Assembly (NCBI GenBank): GCA_008477525.1
Contig: SPDT01000005.1
Location: 4,712,001 to 4,776,000 of the forward strand
Origin: Hypomyces perniciosus
Lineage: Eukaryota; Ascomycota; Sordariomycetes; Hypocreales; Hypocreaceae
Reading direction: 5' to 3'
DNA length: 64,000 nucleotides
Both the position numbers and the translations under genes were made by a program. Below, one piece after another: positions 56,136-64,000 of this stretch. The number at the start of each line of letters is the position of its first letter. The stretch's first letter is position 1. The notes under the pieces were generated by a model. That model worked only from the letters and a program-made list of their open reading frames with translations. It was not told where the DNA came from and ran no database searches.

Positions 56136-59100
56136 CTATGTTTTCAATGTCTTTAAAATCTCATGATTGACCCACTGCAGCTCCTCTCCAAACAGATTAT
56201 GCGCATTCAAACTCAGCTCAACGTAAAAATACCCATTCCTAGGCTTGTAATTCGGGCCCCGCTCGGCGCATCTCCTCAACAAAGCCTCCATCTTCTCCTT
56301 CCGCTTCAGCGCCAACGCCGCGCTCTCCGGTAGATGCAACCGCGCATACTGTAATAGGAACGCCGCGATACCCGCAATAATGGGAGTCGCATACGACGTA
56401 CCGGACCGGGACTTGACGCACTCTGGGTAGGGCGTGTTGGGGCAGAGTAGCGTCGGCCACGCCGACTGTATCAACTCGCCGACCGTTGCAATGTTAATGG
56501 TGTTGGGCTCGGCGGTCGGGCTGAAGTCGGATGCGCTCCCGTCTGTGTTGGTCGAGTGCACGCAGATGACTTGTGAGCTGCTGGCGGGATAGGCTCGGGC
56601 TAATCGGCCGCCACTGTTGGCGGCGGCAGCGAACATGAGGACTTTCTTGCCGTATGCTTTGTCGATGGCGGCTTGGAGGGCATCATAACCGTCAAAGTCG
56701 GAAGACGGCCACCCAAACGACATGGAGATGATGTCCACATCCCATTTGTCGACTGCGTAGTTGATCGCCTGCGTGCATCAGCGCCAGCACGTTGAGTGAC
56801 AAAGCCAAATCAGTCCAACTACTTACATTCACTACAATCTTCGCGTCTGGTCTCGCATTTTCCTTGTCCGTAATTTTGATGACATAGAGCGCCGCATCTG
56901 GAGCATAGTCGAGAATCAGACTCGCGGTGAAAGTGCCATGTCCATTTGTATCTGGTACGTTCCTCTGGGACTCATTGTAACAGTTGCGCTTTCCTCTGAG
57001 GTTCTCCTCGCGAGCTTCGAAGGCGTAGTGATCTCTGTCGATGCCTGTGTCTAGAATTGCAATTTTTACTGGGTTTGACGGAGGGTCCGGAAGGTATTTC
57101 CCGACGAATGTCTTGTAGACCTTTTCGTATTCGGATCTCCATTTCAAGTACCTATTGGCTCTATAGGATAGAGTCAGTAGGTATGTTTCAGCCATTAAGA
57201 AAGATTTGACATCTAAACCGTGACAAGAAGCCCGTAGGACTGCGAGCTGGGAGACTTACTCAGCAACAGAATAAACCCGGCCGCCCATTTCATCATCAAA
57301 GAACTGGGATACCTTGTAATCAAGATCGAAACTCAACATGGAATCCAGATCCGGTGACAGATATGAAACCAGAGGATATAACTGTGAATATTGATGTACC
57401 CACTTGGGTCCAATTGGACTGACTCCGACTTGGCTTGGAGCAAGCAGCATAACCGCGGGTGATGGGGTATGAGTGGGTGTGAGCACCCCCGAGGGCAACG
57501 GAGCTGCTTGGTTGTCTGGCTCCTGGCTGGTTATGACCTGACCCCACCTCCCAAAATCCAGATCTCTGGCATATTCGTCAACGCCGTCCAGCGGTATCTG
57601 GCTGAAGCCGTGAATTAGGTGAAGCTCCAGTAGTCGAACAACATTTTGATATATCCGCGACCTGAGCGTTCCACTGTCGAGGGCTCGGCCTTCTACGTCC
57701 TCCCACAATTCACCATCCAAGCAGTTGTCAATGGCCATGAGAAGAGGAGAGTCTTCGGGGATCTGGGATCGCCATCCCTCCTTGTCAATTTCCTCGTCGC
57801 CATTGAACACCTGGTCCACGTCGATGAGGGTGATGCGGCCGCTGGGATCCTCGATCAGTGGGACATCGTGCATTTCCGCCAATTTTTTGAATGGCTTGAC
57901 GAAATACACCTCCATCAGGACCACGGCTAGGGCAACCATTACCGGGCAGCGGTGTCCTAAATCTAGATCGTCCGATGTCTCATCATCGCCGTCCCCACCG
58001 TTCACGACGAGTCGGAAACCAGGGGTTGCCCCGGCGGGACTGGACTTGGGCAGCTGAGTTTGGATGAATGGTCGCAAGGGAGTCTTGCACGAAGTTGTCT
58101 GGAAGAACTTGATGTTTGCTGACCCCCACCCTGGCTGGAGCCAGGGAGTACCGTGTAGGTGCAGAATTGTGGAGCCGATGATGAGCGAAAGGATTCGCTT
58201 CGTCTTCTCTGTGAAGAAGTCGTGCCGCTCTTCAAAACATTGAGAGAGAGAGACTGGATTGGCGGTCTTGTCGATCAGAAAGTTGCTCTTCTCAAATCCC
58301 ATCTCGAAGAGTTGGCCACTGGTGAGCTTCAACACAAGGCGTTGCAAGGCCTTCGTTTTCGTCTTGGTAATTGGTCTGCATAGCCTCTCCACCCTTGCGT
58401 GTCCGTCCTCAGCGCTGCTTGCACAAGGTGGCGCCACCTCACCTGGAAGATTGAAGCAAACCCCCCGCTCTTTGGTGATCTGGACGCGAACCTCGTGCCA
58501 ATCCCGCTCCATGGAGAGAAACATGTCGAAATCAAGCTCCCCCGCTGCATCATCATCGCCACGAGATTTTCGGACCCGGCTTCGAATAGATTTGACGAGC
58601 GGTTTCTTGTTGGTTTTCTTCTTGGGCTTCCGGTACGTGCCTAGTTCGAGTTTCGCCCCAAACTCATGCTCGCTAGGACAGGAGCATCCCTTGCAGTCCA
58701 ACAATGCATCGAAGATCGACTGAGCCGCCTTCCAGACGGCATATGATGGTTCACCAATGTCTAGGGATGCGAACTTGTCCGCGGATTTCTTGGAAGCCTG
58801 ATCGGGGTGCTGTTTGTCAAGTTCGTCCGCACAGCTTTCCAGCGCTTCATCTACCTCTCCTCGTTGCTCCCCAGGTGTCAACCACCGGCTAATAAACTCG
58901 AGTTTCGTCTTGTCAGGCTGCTTTCGTGCCTCAGTCCAGTAAAGGTTGAGCATCCCGAGACGAAATTCCAACGTGGCGGGGTATGACGGCAGTTGCTGGA
59001 GACAGCTCTCTGGGACTATAGAACCGAGGTGGCCCAGGGCCTGATTGACAAGTTCACCATTCAGTCGAGACGAGGTCTGCCGTGCGCGCGCTGAGAAGTC

Positions 59101-59265
59101 TCGCAATCTGATACAGTGGAATGTTAGGTGACTGTAGAAGATCCTGGTTTCTTCGTTGGCATCGTTGATTCGAGCGATGTGCGCCATCTCCATGACTGAC
59201 TCGGACGTTTTCAGGAGCAAGTCGGCATTCCCGCTCTCGTCTTCGGGAGCAGAGGATATGGCCAT
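56136..59265 (-). CDS. DUF7580-like region fused to subtilisin-family (S8) serine protease
   Basis: Three exons (59265-57260, 57160-56827, 56768-56136), introns 99 and 58 bp, 990 residues in phase. Residues about 175-560 carry DUF7580-like signatures: CKGCSCPSEHEFGAKLELGT, then LSLIIGSTILHLHGTPWL, then PVMVALAVVLMEVYF. From about 700 a complete subtilase follows: Asp706 in ILDTGID, His743 in NGHGTF, oxyanion Asn831, Ser905 in SGTSYATP. There is no signal peptide, so it is probably cytosolic. DUF7580 regions occur in fungal immune/allorecognition receptor-like proteins. The gene is tail-to-tail with the gasdermin-like gene, 115 bp apart, and may encode its activating protease, like het-Q2 (inference). 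Confidence 0.85.
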
Positions 59266-59856
59266 CCCGCCTGCCTTCGACTACGTCACGACGATAAGTT
59301 CTGATGTCCGCACCGCAAATGGCCTAAGGAGTTGATCATTATTGACGAGGAGGCTCTCGTATGAATGTGAGCGTGGGCGGGGAATATTCACCAGCTGCGG
59401 CTGAGACGAGTGGGGGTATAGGCTTTCAGAGGTCTTAACGAAACGACATCGCGAGCTAACATGAACGTAGTATAAATCAACTTCACATCAAGAAGAATTC
59501 TGGATCCAAACTTCTCCGGAGTTTCTACAGACATTCTACAACTTGGATGATTTTCTAACATCCAAAATACAATTTATGGTTTATTCTAGCGTATCTTCCG
59601 CACTAGTTTCCGGGCAGGCGCGCTATGGCAAACACCCTATCCGTTAGTGTTGCTTTGTCGAAACGACCAATAACAGAAGACTCAGAGAGGGGCTCAGTGG
59701 ATTCGTGCGTTGGTGCCTCGACATGGCACCATCAGACCTTCCTCAGCTCTGAGGCACTGCGTTCCATCATGAATGCCCTTGAGTAGTCATATCGATGATA
59801 TGGAACGCATATTCTAATAGCCATTCTACCGCCCTAGATTCGGCAACCTCGTCGCC
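59266..59856. promoter_or_regulatory. Divergent promoter with clustered inverted repeats
   Basis: 591 bp between the protease and zinc-finger/TPR gene starts. At 59709-59815 several inverted repeats are nested: GGTGCC...GGCACC with a 7-nt loop, CCTCAG...CTGAGG, and GCGTTCCAT...ATGGAACGC spanning about 50 bp. They may bind a regulator or be remnants of a small element. No ORF of note. Confidence 0.4.
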
Positions 59857-62364
59857 ATGACGGACGCGGACGGGACTCTAGAGCCAAGGGGGCCGACTGT
59901 TGCCGTCCATGCCAACCAGTGCCTGGAATCCTTCCAACAATGCCTCCTCCGGGCGTCCTTCGTACATCCTAGGGAGCTCTCAATAGTAGAGGACCAAGTT
60001 GCGAGGCTATCTACATGGGCTGCGGGCATCGGAGTCTTTGCTCCTGGGCGAGCGTCCATGGATCATCGCCTGCGATACGCGCCGGAAGTGCAGAGTGTCG
60101 TCACCGGTCTGCTGGAGTCTCTGGACTACCGCATCCGTACTTGTAGGTCTCACTCTTTCATGCCACTTGATCATTTTCATTTTCTCCTGGCCTCTACCGC
60201 CAAATGGTGAAAAAGTCAAGTTAAGAATACACAGGCTCGGATGTCCTTGATGTGCTGGGCAAGTCCCCGGCATCGAATGCTCGGAGTGCTGCAAACAAAC
60301 GGTTGGAACAGTGTTTTGTAGACATTGTGGCTGAGATCAGCCGTCTCAACAAGATTTCGAATACAATCCGCAGAGCCAGCAAAGAAGCCCAGGTTCTCAA
60401 AGTGAGCGACTTTCAAATCAAAGACGACGACGGCAACGATGTGGAGCCCCTCCTGCTCGGTCATTTTGAACATTACATTGGCAATCGGTTTCCCAACATT
60501 AGCAAAACTATCCAACAGAGACTTGCTCGCGCCATGCTCCTTCGACGGAAACGAATTCTGCACAGGAGACATCGTCAAGGGAACACCGCTATCCAGCCGC
60601 AGAAAGCAGTTCCCAAGGCTTCCATCACATTACCAGCTGCTCAGCCAGGAGTACCCTCGGCGCATTGCGATCCGAAACGGGATAACGGTCAAATTGCTGC
60701 CGTAGCAGCGACCACAATTGCACCCTCACAGATTCAAAGTGCCACAACTTTAGCCCCCGACAAGTTCAAGATAGCCTCTTCAAGCCCATCCGTTATTTCA
60801 GCAAGCAAAACAGTCGCCTTGGGTAACCACGAGGCACTCATATTCCCACCTGCTCCTGGTCTCGCTGCCAAGCGGAAGTACGAACAGCTCAAGAATCAAC
60901 GAGTAACTAATTTTCATAATGCTTTGGGGCTCGGGGAAGCGAGATCAAACGCGGAGTCAAAGCTCAATGAGTTGCTGAAATCAGACCTCCAAGCAATAGG
61001 AGAGATTACTTGTCCTTATTGCTTCTACGCGCTCCCGACCCAAGAGATATTCGATGAGCGAAAATGGCAGTAAGTACCCTAACCCTCAACAAGGAATCAT
61101 CATACCTGTAATGTTCTTGCCGTCATGGGATACTACTGACCAGTCTTCTAGAAATCACGTCAAGAATGACCTGGACCCCTATGTGTGTCTCTTTGAGGAC
61201 TGCGAACAGGCGGACCTGCTCTATAACCACAGTGATGAATGGCTCAGCCATTTGCATCAGCACGGCCAGATCTGGCGCTGCTCCTCTCACCGCGAGCTGG
61301 GTCCATTTTCTACCCGAGAAGAGTATATCAGACACATGCAGGAAGCCCACAATACCAAACTCAGCGACACCCAGCTCCGTGTCTTGGCAAAGAGGAACAC
61401 TCGCAAGACGGTGAAGCTGTTTCCATCGTGCCCCCTGTGTGGCAAAGATGCGGCCGAGGTTGATGGTCGTCTGGAGGATCACATCACCGGACACTTGAGA
61501 TCCCTAGCCCTCAAGTCCCTTCCAAGCTACCAAGACGAGATACCAGACGACGCTGGAAGCGAAAAGGATAGTATTGGAGCTTCACAGCCGCAAAGCAGGA
61601 GTACAGTTAGGAATCTGGGGGACAACGACGACATGCTTGCATTTGGAACAGAACACTTCTTGGACCATAGAAAACCTCAGTTGACTGAAACCAAAGCCAC
61701 AAATTTTCTAGGACATGCTCACCTTGACTTAGATTCAAGTCATACGGATGCCTGGATCGCCTGGATCTCGAATTGGAATTTTTGTGAGCTCGTGTCCCGG
61801 AAATCGCGAGGGGGTATTGAGGACGATCCGATCCTTCTGTCGATGATGCAACAAACAAATGACAGGGCAAAGGCGATAGATTACCGGGGAAAAAACAGCT
61901 CAAATCTGCCGGCGGATCAAGAAGAAATCATTTCGACGCACAACGATGATAGATACCATCGTACTGGCGCGATGGAAGACCTCGAGGAAGCCATTCGTAT
62001 AGCACGCGAGGCCGTTGATGCAACTCCGCCAGACCACCCAGACCGCGCTAGATTATTGAACAACGTTGGAATTCAACTAGGCAATAGATTCTCTCATACT
62101 GGAGCGATAGCAGACCTTAAGGAATCTATTCGCATATTACGCGAGGCCGTTAATGCAACTCCGCTAGACCACCTAGACCAGGCTAGACGGTTAAATAACC
62201 TTGCAGCTCGACTAGGCGATAGATTCTCTTATACTGGAGCGATAGCAGACCTCGAGGAAGCCATTCATATAGCACAGGAGGCCGTTGATGCAACTCCGCT
62301 AGACCACCTAGGGCGGGCTAGACGGTTAAATAACCTTAAAAGTTGCATTGGCAAGAGGCCTTAA
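59857..62364 (+). CDS. C2H2 zinc-finger protein with truncated TPR array
   Basis: Three exons (59857-60142, 60235-61069, 61152-62364), introns 92 and 82 bp, 777 residues. The N-terminal about 200 residues are helical and resemble fungal zinc-finger/adaptor proteins. Residues 355-500 hold irregular C2H2/C2HC fingers (CPYC...H, then CLFEDC...H...H, then CPLCGK...H...H). From residue 645 come three TPR units of 45 residues (TGAIADLEEAI type), the last incomplete, ending in a short unrelated tail and a stop. Relatives of this TPR type usually carry many more units and often a CHAT or similar effector, so this gene looks truncated where RIP-type DNA starts. It is divergent from the S8 protease. 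Confidence 0.72.
61963..62337 (+). repeat. 135-bp tandem repeat encoding TPR units
   Basis: Units start at 61963, 62098 and 62233, exactly 135 bp apart; the third is incomplete. They are highly similar at the DNA level, especially the second and third, implying recent internal duplication. Several differences are C-to-T or G-to-A. Confidence 0.85.
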
Positions 62365-62828
62365 CCGAGTAAGCTACTGTACTAGGGGTTGCTGGTAATA
62401 CAACTAAACTGAACCGTGTATACGATCGTGTCTTTTTATGGAGTAATATTTTATACTACTTTTCTATTATTAATTGTTAGTTACCTTTATAACAATTAAC
62501 TTATACAGGCGATTGATATAACGCGAGCAGGATATAGGGTAGTTAATAATTAATTTAAAATGCTACCAACTATTATAAAATCTTAGCTATTAAATATTAT
62601 AAAGCTATAAAAAAGCTATTAGACCTTGCAGTTAATACTTAAGCGTGAATTATTATAGATAGTTTTATTATATTGTATATTATCTATTATATAGAAAGTC
62701 TATATAAAGTATTAATTAAAGGAAGGCTATAGAGTAGACATTATATATATAAAGGGATTTCGCTATATATATATAACTATTATATACTGTCAGGGAATCC
62801 GTTCAGTAATTCTCAGCTATTAGTTAAG
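62365..62828. other. AT-rich region after the TPR gene
   Basis: About 460 bp becoming very AT-rich from about 62440. No coding sequence. It contains the break where the TPR gene loses similarity to its family. Confidence 0.5.
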
Positions 62829-63000
62829 TATCACGGCACGGAAAGGCAGGTCAGGGCAAATATCATTATTGTGCCGTAGAGAGCGAGAAAGCCCTAAGGC
62901 TCTACGGAAAGCTATAGCTAGAAGCGCGTTGGGGCCTGGTTATATAACCGGGGCTTACGTAACAGGGCGTCAATATTGCATTACAGTCAGTGCCGTAACA
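62829..63000 (-). repeat. LTR of gypsy family B, lightly mutated
   Basis: 172 bp, reverse complement of 18823-18994. The termini TATCACGGCAC and GTGCCGTAACA (plus strand) form the inverted LTR ends. A polypurine tract (sense AAAGAGGGGG) follows at about 63003-63012. Confidence 0.85.
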
Positions 63001-63714
63001 GTACCCCCTCTTTATTACACTATTCGGCCGCGAATAGCTATATTACTTGCATAAATCGAAATTCCAGGTAATCTATCTTAATACTTTTAATATAAAGGTA
63101 AATAAGGCAAATTATATAGTTTTTAGTGTTAGTAATATATAGTTTAGTTATAGGTTTCGGCGCAGTATAGTTTTCAGTTAGCGCTTTATAGGCATTAGTT
63201 TCTTTCTAGCTATTTCCTCTTTTTCCTCTTTTATAATTCTTTTTAATCCCTATTGCAGTAAACTTAACTTTTTTAGGTTTCTCCTATAAAAGTTTTATAT
63301 TACCTTTTCTTAGCTTTACAGATCTTTAGCCAGTTATTATATAATAGTATAGTATTTCTATTTAATAAAATAATAGAATCTATTAGTATTATAATAATCT
63401 AAAAGCGCTTTAAACTCCTATTTCTTTTATACTATATCTATATTATCTTCTCTTTCCAGTATTTTACCTTAAATATTCTTTAATTTAGCTTTATTAATTA
63501 TCTTTTACTTAAAACGCAATAAAGTAGCTGTTTTAAGTTATAGGAGGGAGTTATATAAAACTAGGAAAATCTTTATACTTTCCAGTAAACTAATAGTACA
63601 GGCTTATAAATATACCTTTATTATTATATAAAGCCCTGCCTATATATTATCTAGCTTTTTTATTAATTAATTAATCTTTATATTTTATATATTAATAAAG
63701 ACTTCCTGCCTAAT
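63001..63714 (-). mobile_element. 3' part of a RIP-degraded gypsy element B
   Basis: It aligns with the reverse complement of about 18110-18822: the end of integrase, the decayed chromodomain region and the downstream tail. It is cut at 63715 by another LTR. All frames are broken by RIP-type stops. Confidence 0.75.
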
Positions 63715-63876
63715 TATCACGGTACATGGAACATCGGGTTAAGGTAATATCTTTATTATGCCTTAAACAAGGCAAGAAGCTATAAGAATGTAGTTTGAAG
63801 GTATAGGACCAAGTCATTACATAAGGACGCATATAATACTGATAAGTCATTAGAGGGCAGGTTTAGTGCTATAACA
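63715..63876 (-). repeat. LTR of a B-related gypsy element, nested insertion
   Basis: 162 bp with termini TATCACGGTAC and AGTGCTATAACA (plus strand), similar in plan to LTR B but divergent in sequence. A C-rich tract at 63880-63887, polypurine on the sense strand, follows, and decayed internal sequence runs to the window edge at 64000. It is inserted in the 63001-63714 element. Confidence 0.65.
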
Positions 63877-64000
63877 GTACCCCCCCCTTTTTAAACTCTA
63901 TTTGCCCCTAAATAGCTATTCTAAGACTATATATATTCCAATCCTCCTATTATATTAATTCTGTTATAAGCGGCTGCTGCGTTGCGGGTCCGGCTAATCG

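Noticed and set aside
1..64000. CRISPR array, rRNA or tRNA genes
   Set aside because: No regularly spaced repeats, rRNA motifs or tRNA A/B-box pairs with a cloverleaf were seen, and a fungal genome is not expected to carry CRISPR.

Overview
The window comes from a filamentous ascomycete (Pezizomycotina, most likely Eurotiomycetes). Genes carry short introns (54-99 bp) with GTAAGT-like donors and CTRAC-like branch sites. Recognisable genes include a cutinase, a CFEM/PTH11-type receptor, Rtt109 and mitoribosomal protein mL57. Transposon blocks are very AT-rich and riddled with C-to-T and G-to-A changes, as expected from repeat-induced point mutation (RIP). Genus assignment is inference; no rRNA or tRNA gene was seen.

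Layout. 1-27.4 kb is a nest of transposons: a RIP-ruined Ty3/gypsy element running in from the left edge (1-4.8 kb), a RIP-ruined Tad-like LINE on the minus strand (about 5.0-10.0 kb), a pristine chromodomain gypsy element with identical 226-bp LTRs and a CTGAC target duplication (10098-15517, called element A), a second decayed gypsy family (B), a solo LTR of a further family (D), and a full-length RIP-destroyed sister of A flanked by ATAAC (19856-25271). At 27.4-28.3 kb lies a RIP-scarred remnant of a non-ribosomal peptide synthetase. 28.6-45.2 kb is a gene island: cutinase, CFEM-GPCR-like receptor, Rtt109 histone acetyltransferase, an F-box-like protein, mL57, a polytopic membrane protein and a five-exon dienelactone-hydrolase-like/NTF2-like protein whose 3' end touches the next repeat block. 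45.2-53.1 kb is a second RIP block with an approximately 800-bp palindrome, LINE pieces, and copies of LTR D and LTR A.

53.1-62.4 kb is a small accessory island between two repeat blocks. It holds a 284-aa protein that looks like a fungal gasdermin, tail-to-tail with a 990-aa protein in which a DUF7580-like region is fused to an intact subtilisin (S8) protease. Divergent from the protease is a C2H2 zinc-finger/TPR protein that stops after about 2.8 near-identical TPR units, where RIP DNA begins. This resembles known fungal gasdermin/protease cell-death pairs (het-Q1/het-Q2 of Podospora) and is the most interesting locus here. The last 1.6 kb returns to decayed gypsy B elements with their LTRs.

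The conserved genes (Rtt109, mL57) are ordinary housekeeping genes. The accessory genes (cutinase, receptor, NRPS remnant, cell-death module) lie beside the repeat blocks, a two-speed arrangement. All family assignments were made by reading the sequence; none was checked against a database.
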